Assembly (NCBI RefSeq): GCF_025370935.1
Contig: NC_133485.1
Location: forward strand, 4,038,755 to 4,102,754
DNA: 64,000 bases
Direction of reading: 5' to 3'
From: Choristoneura fumiferana
Taxonomy: Eukaryota > Arthropoda > Insecta > Lepidoptera > Tortricidae
The first letter of the stretch is position 1. Every line of letters begins with the position of its first letter. Positions 11,123 through 21,600 of the stretch are shown one piece after another. The translations under genes were made by a program, and so were the position numbers. Under the pieces are notes generated by a model that ran no database searches, was not told the origin of the DNA, and saw only the letters and a list, made by a program, of their open reading frames with translations.

Positions 11123-11700
11123 TTGAAAATACAAACTGAAATATAGATGCACGGAAAAACCTAACCTGGTTTTTCTGTGCATCTATATTTCAGTTTGTAT
11201 TTTCAATTTAGGTTTTACGGGATGATCGTAAAAGTAAAAATTTGGAATTGAAATAAAAAATACAAAAAGATTCCAAAAAAACAATCTTATTTTGATTGCT
11301 TAGTAACGACATCTCTTGTCCGGGTGAGCGGTTAGTTCCAATGGAGTGGCGAAAAAGTTTCTCGATGAGGGTACGGTATAGATGCGCTAGCGTCACTGCT
11401 TAAGTGGCTAAAATAAGAAACAAAAAAGCTGAGATAGATATCTATCTCCCCTCATATGAGGTGCATAGGGGAAATTCGTGTCTGTACCATTGACCATCAG
11501 TGGTGTAGCGGTATAGCACGCGGTACGGAATCCGAGGACCTGGGTTCGACTCCCAGTAATGGTCTTATTGTTCTGATTTTTCTGTGTGCATCTATATTTC
11601 AGTTTGTATTTCAATTTAGGTTTTAGGGGATGACCGTAAAAGTAAAAAATTTGGAATTGAAATAACAAATTACAAAGATTCCAAAAAACAATCTTAAAAA
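11123..11700 (+). mobile_element. tRNA-like repeat T, copy 1, with flanking direct repeats
   Basis: Two direct repeats of about 115 bp (TTTCAGTTTGTATTTTCAAT ... GTAAAAGTAAAAATTTGGA ...), at about 11170-11285 and 11590-11700, flank a body. The body contains a tRNA-like head at 11494-11563: A-box-like TGGTGTAGCGGTATAGC and a perfect T-arm CTGGG-TTCGACT-CCCAG. 11123-11205 is an inverted pair, about 40 bp per arm. The same layout recurs at 41195-41690 and in part at 46114-46444. The Pol III-type boxes suggest a composite or dimeric SINE. Confidence 0.75.
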
Positions 11701-11809
11701 ATATTGCATAAAAAATTAGCTGACTGGACAAAAAATCGGCACTTTTACAATGACTACCGGATTCACTTTGCTAGAAAGCGAGGCGAGCGCGCAGCGAGTT
11801 CGCTGCGAG

Positions 11810-12048
11810 CGCGTCACGAGTGGTATGCCACTCGGCCCCACGTGCGGAATTACATTTGAAATTTACCACGAGCTTTACGGTGAAGGAAAACATCGTGAGG
11901 AAACCTGCAAAACCCTGCGAAGCAATTCAATGGTGTGTGTGAAGCTCCCAATCCGCACTGGGCCCGCGTGGGAACTACGGCCCCTGGAATAAGAATCTGA
12001 GAGGAGCCTGTGCCCAGCAGTGGAAGAAAATAGGCTGGGATGATGATT
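11810..12048 (-). mobile_element. tRNA-derived SINE fragment (head missing)
   Basis: On the plus strand the copy reads GTGCGGAATTACATTTGAAA, AAACATCGTGAGGAAACCTG, CTGGGCCCGCGTGGGAACTA and CTGGGATGATGAT. It matches the SINE at 29677-29996 in reverse and lacks the tRNA-like head. Its transcript sense is in fact plus. Confidence 0.8.
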
Positions 12049-13238
12049 ATTTAAGTATCGCAATGCCCTATTTTTACGACATAACAACTTGAACTCAAAT
12101 GAATTAAGTATAATTTTAATTAAGCCTCTTAATTGCCAGAAGCCGACACAAGCTCCACTTACAAACACAATATTTATTTACCTCTGGAAATATTAAATAT
12201 TACTCAAAGCTATTACTTGAGGCTAAAGCGTTGTGTTCGTATTTCTCGACAATTTCAAGTAGAAATTGTAATTTGGCAACAAAAGAAATCTTTTGTAGGC
12301 TCGGATTGATCGGGCTGCGTGGAAAATTGCTCGCAGCGTTATATTTCACTAGGGCTGTTACGATTCGGTTCGGATTTCAAAAAATCGGATTCCGATTTTA
12401 CACCTTCAATCCGACTTTGGTTTTGACAGTTTTGTAGCAGAAGACGACGCAGTCTTTTAAGGGACAGTGTTTTAAGGAGCGCAGACCGGAACCCGAGCTG
12501 CAGACAGGTTGCAATTTGGAGTGTGTCCTGTCCAGGTTCGAGAGTTTTCTAGTAGGTAGAGATGTACTTTATAGAAAAAAAAAGAAAATTGCGCTGAAAA
12601 ATCAAAAAATTAAAGAAAACTTAATGACTATTACAAACTTTTCCAGTGTCACCTTAGCGCATTAAATTACAACCTTTAGGATAAGAGAAATGTGACGCAT
12701 GATTATAATGAAAATTTAATGAAATTGACGATGTAATTTTTAAGAATTGCCACGGAAATTATTGGGTCATCACGGAATTTTTAACAAAATTTGATATGTC
12801 TGAAAGCTGGAAGTTTGACATCAAGCATTTAAACTGCTAGGATTAGAGATGTTAAATCCAGTGCGGTTTTTTATGCGACGGTAATGAAAATCACGATGTA
12901 ATTTTTATTCCTTCAATTCAATTACTAAGCCTATAATGGCGAGTTGCATAAAATTCATTTTTAAATTGTATTCAAAAATCAAACAACTATTTCGTTTCGG
13001 TTCCCATAAAACCAGTTCCGTAACATCCCTGTATTACACTGGCCGATTTATTTCAGAGTGACTTGTACGAAATGGAAATTTTGCCAAATGAATATTAAAC
13101 AAGAAGGGTATCAGATACCAGCTTTATCAAGAATAGCTCCCATGTTTATAATTTAAATGATTTTGCTGGGTAAGATGGGCCCTTAAATATGAAGCAGTTA
13201 TATTTATGAACAGACTGATTTAAAACGGGTTACTATCA
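12049..13238. other. AT-rich DNA with no supported gene
   Basis: Short fragments such as TTCGGTTCGGATTTC occur, but no exon or complete element was recognised. Confidence 0.45.
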
Positions 13239-13346
13239 CTTGGTCTAAAAAGCAGCTGGTCTAAGTACCAAGTGGTCTAAGAAGCAACTAGTCTAAGTAG
13301 CAAGTGATCTAAGAAGCAACTGGTCTAAGTAGCAAGTGGTCTAAAA
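13239..13346 (+). repeat. Minisatellite of about 30-bp units
   Basis: Alternating GGTCTAAGAAGCAACT and GGTCTAAGTAGCAAGT half-units, about four full units, with single-base differences. Confidence 0.85.
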
Positions 13347-13849
13347 GTTCCCTGAATGTCTAGGCCTCAACTGCGTTTTTGATCAGGTGAGATAGTGGGC
13401 AATAGCGGGTCAGCTTTATCGTTGAAAAATATATTTTATGTTTGTTTCTTTACTTTTGTACAATTCTATTCCGATGAAAGTTACCTTAGGGATCTTTAAA
13501 AAACGAGCCTATCAGTCTCTCAAAATGGGCGGCGGCGGTGGTTCCCATCAGGTGACCTGCATGCTCATTTTCCCCTCTTATATTTTTATATACATATATA
13601 TATATCTATCTAATTTTTCATCCACAGAATAGTAAAACATAAATTATATAAATTTTGAGCAGTCTTTTTTAACTGAGAGTTGGTTGTAGGAACTTGTAGA
13701 AAAGTGTTAATTTGATACGTGAAATTGTAACGTTAAATCCAGGTGTTTCACGTAATTATTTCAGGTACCCAATTAACACCAGTGTGAAGTGCACTTATAG
13801 CATTTTAATTGAAAATTCTGTAAAATTAACATTATACCTTTCCCAATTT

Positions 13850-13985
13850 TCCAGCCGACTGTATGTTTGTCCGTCTTTTACGTCGAAACGGAGCGACGGA
13901 TCGACGTGATTTTTGGCATGCAGATAGTTTATGGGCAAGAGAATGACCTAGCCTACTTTTTTACCCGGAAAAATACTCAGTTAAA
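13850..13985 (-). repeat. Dispersed repeat family C fragment
   Basis: Inverted family C: TTTGTCCGTCTTTTACGTCG, GATCGACGTGATTTTTGGCA, TAGTTTATGGGC, CCCGGAAAAAT. Confidence 0.7.
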
Positions 13986-14177
13986 AGCTAGTTAATTATA
14001 AAACTTGATCAAGCTAGTAAATATGTTAAAAGTCAAGTTTTTCATACAAATTGCAGTTTAGCTTACCAAAAGAAAACAAAAGGCAAACTACCAAAATGTG
14101 ACTCATCAGTTATTAATCAACTAATCAGGGTGAATGGTGGTATATTACTAATCTAAAGTGTTTGATGACTTTAATAT

Positions 14178-14317
14178 GTACAGTCAACGTCATAAATAAG
14201 TGATCATTTCTGCACCTTGTCGCTTTCAGTCGTTACACAATTTCGTATGGCTTTTCAAACATGACGTTAAAGTGACAAGGTACAAAAGTGATCACTTATT
14301 TATGACATTGACTGTAC
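14178..14317. mobile_element. 140-bp MITE with about 44-bp TIRs
   Basis: The left GTACAGTCAACGTCATAAAT and what follows pair with the right arm ending ATTTATGACATTGACTGTAC, with only a few mismatches. The GTACAGTCA terminus also occurs in the family Z2 elements at 28946 and 45958. Non-coding. Confidence 0.85.
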
Positions 14318-14429
14318 CTACAAACAGTACGTTATTTTTAACAACAACCGCATACCATTGAACATACGTACTTCACCAGAAATTTAACGGCACGAGTAAC
14401 AAAATAGTTTTATTTCATTTCAGCAAAAT

Positions 14430-14600
14430 ACCCGCTTAATTTACAAATCGTTTATCTTGTTGACACATCGGCAGTGTTGCCATACGCCGGATTACGCCAT
14501 CCATTTATCAGGTGTGGCAGCCCTGATTTGTCAATGGCCGATAATGATTTTGTTTACGTTTTACCGCCAATCTTGTAATTTATGAACGCATGGATTAATA
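14430..14600. other. Unique, GC-richer patch; possible regulatory DNA
   Basis: A stretch (CACATCGGCAGTGTTGCC, TTATCAGGTGTGGCAGCC) that I do not see repeated in the window and that is less AT-rich than its flanks. It lies 4 kb upstream of the dpr12-like first coding exon. Its function is only a guess. Confidence 0.2.
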
Positions 14601-14797
14601 TTGGTTAGTCGGATAGTCAGCGTATCTGATCGCATTTTAAATTATAATAATGGCATGTTTGTATTTTGAGGCTTAGGCTGTGCTTTCAATGATGCAGATC
14701 AAAGACATATAGAGGATTGAGTATTTGAAAGTCCCAACCGTCTCAAAAAAATCCAGTCAAGTCATTATCTATACAACATTAGACATTAACAAAAATA

Positions 14798-15215
14798 ATT
14801 TATTGAATCAGGCGTTACTTTGCCGGAGGTCATATCACATGACTAAAATAATTTCCTTGGCACCGCGACCTTACGATAGCTAAGCTTATGCAAAATATGC
14901 GTGTTCATGCAGTTCCTCACCTCCACACTGTAAGAACACACACAAATCACAAACATCTATACCACCACCACACTACACTTGACCGTTTCGAGTTAACAAC
15001 TGTAGCATGGTGTACGGTTGTGTCACTCTGGAGATTGCTCTGTTGATTCGAAACGCGTCAGCATGTAATGTTGGTGTGGTGTAGAGGGTTTGTGTGATTT
15101 GTGTGTGTTCTTACAGTGTGGAGGTGGAGGAACTGCATGAACAGCATATTTTTGCATAGGCTTAGCTATCGTAGCGTCGCGGGTGAGAAAGGAAATTATT
15201 TTAAGTTCATTAACA
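14798..15215. mobile_element. Foldback element, copy 2
   Basis: The left arm (GAATCAGGCGTTA, CACCGCGACCTTACGATAGC, GTTCATGCAGTTCCTCACCT) and right arm (AGGTGGAGGAACTGCATGAA, CATAGGCTTAGCTATCGTA) are inverted around GTTTCGAG and TTCGAAACGCGTCAGCATG. Same family as 3785-4187. Confidence 0.8.
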
Positions 15216-15359
15216 AAAAACACGTTTGTTGTGCTCCCATACATAAATATTTATTTTATTATTAAAGTGATTTTTAAAGTGAATATACCACTAAATATTC
15301 TATGAATATTTCAAGCGTCAACCTGTTGCCTTTATTAGTACCTATCAAGCAAAAAACGG

Positions 15360-15592
15360 CAAAAAAAAACAATTTGTTGTATGGGGCCCCCTAAAATATT
15401 TATTTAATTCTGTTTTTAGTGTTTTTTATTATAGCGGCAACAGAAATACATAATCTATGGAAATTTCAACTGTCTAGCTATCCAGTTCATGAGATATAGC
15501 CTGGTAACAGATGGACAGACAGACGGACAGCGGAGTGTTAGTACCTAATAGAGTCCGTTTTTACCCTTTGGGTACCGAACCCTAAAAATATA
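15360..15592 (+). repeat. Family A-related 3' end
   Basis: Contains GATGGACAGACAGACGGACA, AGAGTCCGTTTTTACC and the terminal CCGAACCCTAAAAA. It diverges from the other copies upstream. Confidence 0.6.
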
Positions 15593-16490
15593 ATTCGAAA
15601 GTGATAAAATTTGTTCTTAATACTAAATAACTTTACAGGGCTGCTCGGTCAAACTATCCTCACCCTTTTGAAATACGTTTACCTTTACTTGCCCGAATTT
15701 CATTTGCCCGAATTTCACTTGCCATACCAACGTTTGCCATAAAATATATAGAACCGTGCCGTTTTTTTTAATGTCATCATATAGAATGCAGTAGGATAGG
15801 TGAGGTCAGTTTAATATCAACTCTGCAGAAATTACTATTTCAGAAATAAATTACTTTATGGCAAATGAAAATTCTAGAAACCGATACATTCAGGCATATG
15901 AAATTCGGGCAAACGATAGAGAACCGTTGAAATATAATGGGAAAATAATTATGAAGACACTCTGTATAGCTAAAACTTAACAGATAAAGTTTGTGAAAGT
16001 TTTTTTATAAGCAAACAGAATGGTAAAAGCTTAGTTCAACGTCGGCATCGCTCGAATTGTAACCAACATTATACAGCCAAAAAATATTAATTCTCGTATA
16101 AATAACGTCTTTTGAATAAAATTTAGGTACAGACCAGACCGGAATCAGTTACGCAACCGTTTTCAAGCATCAACTCCAAACTGTCATAACTCCATCCGTC
16201 GGATTTATGGAACTGAACCTTAAACTCAAAAGGTTTGAGTCGATTTTACGCATCAAGGATCGATGGACAAACGATAATTTGACGCTCGCATAGCATTCCC
16301 AAATACGTCCCACACAGAGTCCCTGACAATTCTATTCTCCTTTAAGTACATAAAGCGTCTTTGAGTAAACTCACAATGTAGGCTTTATTTGTGTTGAAAA
16401 AGGAAAATTTTCTCCGAGAAAATACGCGTAAAAAGTACGCGAACTCATCAAAGTTGTGATTTGTTTGCTGAGAACAGCTGACGGAATATC
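15593..16490. other. Non-coding DNA with a small inverted-repeat element
   Basis: TTGCCCGAATTTCATTTGCC (15690-15720) is inverted as TATGAAATTCGGGCAAACG at about 15898-15916, so 15680-15920 may be a short TIR element. Nothing else recognised. Confidence 0.45.
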
Positions 16491-16621
16491 TGGCCCTATA
16501 CCACGAAGTGCAAAACTCGAACTTCGTATGTTGCCGTCCCGCAGACGCTTATGTCATTAAATACGCGAGTGAAAGGGACGATGCGATATGAATTTGCAAA
16601 TTTCGTAGTAGCCCATCTGAT
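16491..16621. mobile_element. MITE family D, copy 1
   Basis: Ends GGCCCTATACCACGAAGTGC and TTTCGTAGTAGCCC are inverted; internal TTCGTATGTTGCCG and ACGCTTATGT. Copies are at 39591-39726, 43172-43860 (split by an insertion) and a half copy at 54045-54090. Confidence 0.8.
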
Positions 16622-16789
16622 GTGTTCGGGGTATGATGAGGGATGGATGAGGGTGACGATGCTCTGACGTCATAGCAAAGTTTGAATGCTTCGCGTTGGA
16701 TGTTTACGCAAATACGGTTCTCTTCATATATAAATAACCTAACCATATAAAAAAAAATACAAGCTTTTTTTGCTGACTGTCCTATCCTA

Positions 16790-17075
16790 ATTATGGTGGC
16801 CTAGTAGTTTGACCCCGGCCCCCCGGCTTGCACCTCTGAGTTTTTCGAAATTCATGTGCGAAATAAGATTTGAAATTTACCACGAGCTTTACAATGAAGT
16901 AAAGCATCGTGAGGAAACCTGCACAAACCTGCGAAGCAATTTGAGGTGTGTTTTAAGTTCCCAAACCGCACTGGGCCCGCGTGGGAACCACGGCCCAAGC
17001 CCTCTAATTCTAGGAGGAAGCCTGTGCTCAGCAGTACGTCAGCAGAGACGTATATGGGCTGGGATGGTATACTCC
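16790..17075 (+). mobile_element. tRNA-derived SINE
   Basis: Reads head to tail on the plus strand. A-box-like GGTGGCCTAGTAGTTTGACC is followed by a degraded B box, CACCTCTGAGTTTTTCGAAA, AAGCATCGTGAGGAAACCTG, CTGGGCCCGCGTGGGAACCA and GGGCTGGGATG. Same family as 29677-29996, opposite orientation. Confidence 0.85.
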
Positions 17076-18581
17076 ACTCTACGTCTATAAAGATTCTACC
17101 TACAAGATGGTTCTAAAATATATCCTGAACATTTTCGAAAAAAAAATCGTTCGTCCGTAATAATGAAACAGGAAATAATTTTCGGCCAAAAGCCAGGATC
17201 ACTGGAAATCCTCATGAAAAATTATAAATCCCTAAATTATAAGTCCAGTTTACCGTTTATTTGCCGCCGAACCAGTAAATATACTTTACAAAGTAACTAC
17301 AAATACCTACAATGTATTCCAACTTGCATTTTCCAGGTTCAATAACTCTAGACAGTATTTCACTGGATCCAAATGTCCGAACTTGTTCCAACACTCAACG
17401 ACTTATGCTAGTAGTTTGGTTCAGTCTATCCCCTGCAAGTTGTGGAACTTGTAATTGTGAACGATACCTTAGGAAGTAAATACAAAACATAAGCTACATT
17501 TATAAAGGAGTAGGATGCATTTTACGTTTTAACAGACTTCAAAAAAAAAGGGTGTCTGTACATACTTACCCCACATTATAATATTGCTTACTACCTGTTT
17601 GTATTAATATTACATTGATTAGACAAATTAATACAAAATCAGTGTACACCTACTTAAGTTTTGAAATTAAAAAATGTAATTTGATATTTATTTTCTTTGA
17701 AAATTCGAGGTATGTACCTACTTATAAAAATATTTATTGGCATACAGATATTTTGCATTCCGATGTTTATTATTCCTATTGATTTTTATCTTATAAAACG
17801 ATTTCTAACAAAAAACCAAATAAGTATAAAAAGTAAGGTAAAAGTTCTTGATTTATTGAAAACACTGCAATCTCTCGTTTAGGATGAGCAGTTTATGTTA
17901 TATGGAAATTAGTGTCCATGTCACATTCATTAGACAATGACAAAGGCAAAGTAACTGTTTCTAGCACTTGGGTCGGCCTAGAATACGTTTTTCCAAGGCT
18001 GGCCAATGGATTTTTAAGGTGGGCAATTTTTTTTATGTCTCGTCGACGCATGCGCACTACTTTTAGAGGTAGCTGTACCTACGAGTAACTACTAAAATTT
18101 TACACAAAGAAGAAAGGCTGACCCTTTAACGTGTTAGCGGGCAGTACAAATTGGTGGCCTTGGTGGGTCACTTGTCATGGTAACCCGCGGGCCTGGATTT
18201 GGCCAACGCCTCATGGTTTAGATTCCCAGCTCTAACTAACTTTCCCGGTTTTTCAATGTGTTTCAGTTTTGGTATGAAGGTAAAAATCTAAATGTTAATT
18301 GATCAAAACTTTTGCCACGTATGAAACGAAATAGAATAGAGAGAGATGAAGAAGTCTTGCAAAAGCCGCCAGCAATCTCCAAGATAATCCATGACCACGA
18401 CCACTCCATCAGGGAGTGTACGACTAAGAAGAAGAAGAATACAAAACCTTGCACCGTGCGTGGCCTGATATCCAATTGACCAGATTTTGCATATGCTAAC
18501 ATCAGCTTCGACTCCTCAGACCCGCTTATTTTCCATGTCGATTTCACCTCCGCCATCTAATCTTATTCTCCTTGTCTACAG
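17076..18581. other. Upstream region of the dpr12-like gene
   Basis: No clear exon. A pyrimidine tract and CAG at 18567-18581 act as acceptor for exon 1, so a 5' non-coding exon should lie somewhere upstream; the sequence does not show where. 18330-18450 (CCATGACCACGACCACTCCA, GAAGAAGAAGAA) looks repeat-like. Confidence 0.5.
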
Positions 18582-18675
18582 ATGAGATGGCGAGTGGCCA
18601 GCGGAATGGGCATACCGCTTGCTACTGCTGTCTTCTGTATGCTGCCTCTCTTCACGTCGCCCACCGGAGACATAC
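18582..18675 (+). CDS. dpr12: dpr12-like coding exon 1 (signal peptide)
   Basis: Encodes residues 1-31 plus one base of codon 32. The peptide begins MRWRVASG and has the hydrophobic run IPLATAVFCMLPLF, as expected of a signal peptide. The donor is C|GTGAGT at 18676. The ATG directly follows a good acceptor (pyrimidine-rich, TCTACAG at 18575-18581), so the 5' UTR probably lies in an upstream exon, which I cannot locate. An in-frame TAA at 18558-18560 rules out a longer N-terminus in this exon. Confidence 0.88.
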
Positions 18676-21600
18676 GTGAGTAGAGCTGAATCAATTAAAT
18701 CCAATGCAATTGAATAAAAAAAAACCGGCCAAGAGCGTGTCGAACACGCCCAAAATAGGGTTCTGTAGCCATTACGAAAAAATTAAGTAATATTTTTTTA
18801 AGGATTTCGTATTTTATACGGAATCTTCCAAGTTTAGGTATATTTTATACCTTAGGCTGCTATTTAAGAGGAAAACTACTAATAATTCTCAAGCAAACTT
18901 AGCCGTTATAGTTTTCCTTGAAAGTTTGATATATTTACTACCATCCTGATTTTTTTCAAATTTTTCCACCCACCGGTTTAGATTTTAGAGGGGGCTATAA
19001 GGGTTCCGTTTTTGCCATGTTGCGGAACCCTAAAAATGCACCCACACTAGAAGCTAACCAGGATTTTGTGGCTGATCTTGTCAAGCAACACTATTGTGCA
19101 ATTGGATGGCCCTTCGACCACACCCTCTATCTTCATCGTGAATAGCGACATATGGCGCCATAATAAACTTCAGAAAGCGACACAAAAACATCGAATTCAG
19201 CCGAATATCCCCTTAAATTTAAATCAAAATCTCAGATTTTGTTAAACAAACATTCTGTTATTATAAAACAAGAATAAATAGTACCTACACGGTGTGAGGT
19301 GAAATAGCTCAGATATACGGCATGTCACAACTTTACAGGGCACCACGGCACGTCCCGCGCCCGAGGCTGGCGTGCTGGCGCACAGCCGTCTGCTGAAGTA
19401 GCGACCAACAACTCCGTGAGCAACATCACGGCGCAACTTGGTGGCACCACGTACCTCCACTGCCTCGTGGGACACTTGAGTGAACGCGGGGTAAGTCTCG
19501 AGTTTCCAAATTATTTTTTTCGTACCTCTAAACTTAAAGGGACAAAGGAACCGCTACAGCAAGGCTGGCCAATAGATTTTCTAGGTTGCCAAATTGTATA
19601 TCGAAGGTAGACTTTTGCGCTATAATACTCACACAGAGTACTTTACTATAAATACACACGTGCAGTCAGCAGCAGAAATGGATAATCGGTTACGGTGCCC
19701 CAATGATCAAAATGACTTACGACTCTGCTGCTAAGGTAATAAAAGAGTGTTTAAATCAAGGCTGGCCAATAGATTTTCTAGGTGGGCAAATTTTTTAAAG
19801 TCTGAGGTGGCGCTGGGCCACTTGTTTCAGAGGTAGGTAAGTAACAAACACTAGTCGGGTGCTATTAGCCGGCTGGCCGATCAACGCGTTGGTGGGCAAA
19901 TTTAAATGCCTTGGTTGGCCAGGCAGTCCTAGATTTGGCCAACCTTGTGCCATAGAATCGCTTCATGACTGCCTGTTCAGTGACTGTCTTTGTCTAGGAA
20001 ACACAAGGAATACGCAAAAACTACAATTGTCTGTCATTAAAACCTACTGATTTTTTTTTTTGTGGCTTTTAAATTAGTACGGCACTCACGGTGCGCTAGT
20101 CCAACTCGCAGCCAATTCGCGAGTAAGGACTACCCTGACAAGATCGTATGTGACAGTCGAAGAACCCTGTCGTAGGATGCCACTGCTGCCTTTATAAAGT
20201 TTTTTTTATAAGTGCGGTAAGTGCTGAATACAGAAGGTTCTACAGAGTGTTAAATACGTAGTTATCAAAGTATAGCTTATTATATCTTTGCTTTACGTTA
20301 GGGTTTACTCTCACCGCTCGAGCTTGACCACAGATCGTCCTACTTACTAAACAAAGTACGTCTACGAAGTTAATCCAGGCTCGAATTCACAAACTTTTCC
20401 CTTCAAACCACACCTAACAAACGAAATGTTAAACAAAACTTTTGTTATTAATAATTCGCGAATGGCCACAAAATCACCGCGAAGAGCTCTATGTAATATT
20501 TTAATTGAATTAGTAGACTAGGTAGCTTGCACCCGCGGCTTTCGCGTAGTAGAACTTCTTGTCTAGTGTTATTTTTTATATAGAAAACGGTTACAGTTTA
20601 ATGCGGCAATGTACATTGTATATTCCAATAATCATATAACAAAACTAGCTGTTGCCCGCGATTTCGTCCGCGTAGAAGTATGAAAAATAGTTTACGTCCT
20701 ATTCTCAGACCTACCGAATATACACAAAAAAAAATATAATAATCAGTCAAGCTATTTCGGAGGAGCTTGGTTACAAACATTATGAAGCGAGAACTTTATA
20801 TATTAGAGATAGACGAATAATTCCAGCTCAAAACCAATAATGTCCGCTTATGTACAATCAGGGTTTCTTGACAGTTGAAATGTCGCTAGATGGCGTTAGT
20901 TCGTGACGTAGGTACGTTTGACATTACAGCCTTGCTTGTGATTGGCTCATTTAGTTATTTAACCAATCACAAACGGGACACAAACGTCAAAGATGTCACC
21001 GTCAAAGAAGCTCCAAGTGTAGCTTGTCGCAGAGACCCTCATTAGGTAGGTACTTAAAAGCTACATACATGATATTACAATTAAGTTACAAATTGTCATG
21101 TAAAGCTGCGTACGGGCAGCGCGTACACTGGTACGCGTAGTCGGTTACGCGTGTGTTAACGCGTAAATTGGATACGGGTACAGCTCCTGTACGGACCGAC
21201 ACAAACGAGTTGAATCGATCCATAGCGTTACGAGTTTACGAGCTCCAGGGTTTTGTCTATTTTGCCGTCCAAATATCGCATACCAGAACGAGTGCGTCCT
21301 CTTTGACGAGCGGCCAAAGACCGACTGCCGGCAGTTCGCGCGCGAGTCAATTCATGCGGCACGCGTTCTCCAAGAGTGTACGCGTAGCTGCACGTATAGA
21401 CATGGCGTTCCAGGACACGCGTAACCGACTACGCGTACCAGTATAGCTACGCGCTGTCCGTACGCAGTTTAACGGGCCTTTATAGGATCCGGCTACACCC
21501 TCAATCGTACTTGCACGAATCCCAATTTGCGCAAGCAAGCATGTGCGTTAAGACGGCAAAACGGTATATTACCGCATTAACGGTTTTTGGACGCCATACA

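Noticed and set aside
11494..11563. Possible functional tRNA gene
   Set aside because: The T-arm is perfect, but the anticodon arm does not pair properly, and the segment recurs inside repeat T; tRNA-like, not a tRNA gene. The same holds for 41476-41546.
18263..18556. 97-codon minus-strand ORF ending next to dpr12-like exon 1
   Set aside because: Low-complexity phenylalanine and tryptophan runs, no recognised domain, and it overlaps repeat-like GAAGAAG sequence. No support as a gene.
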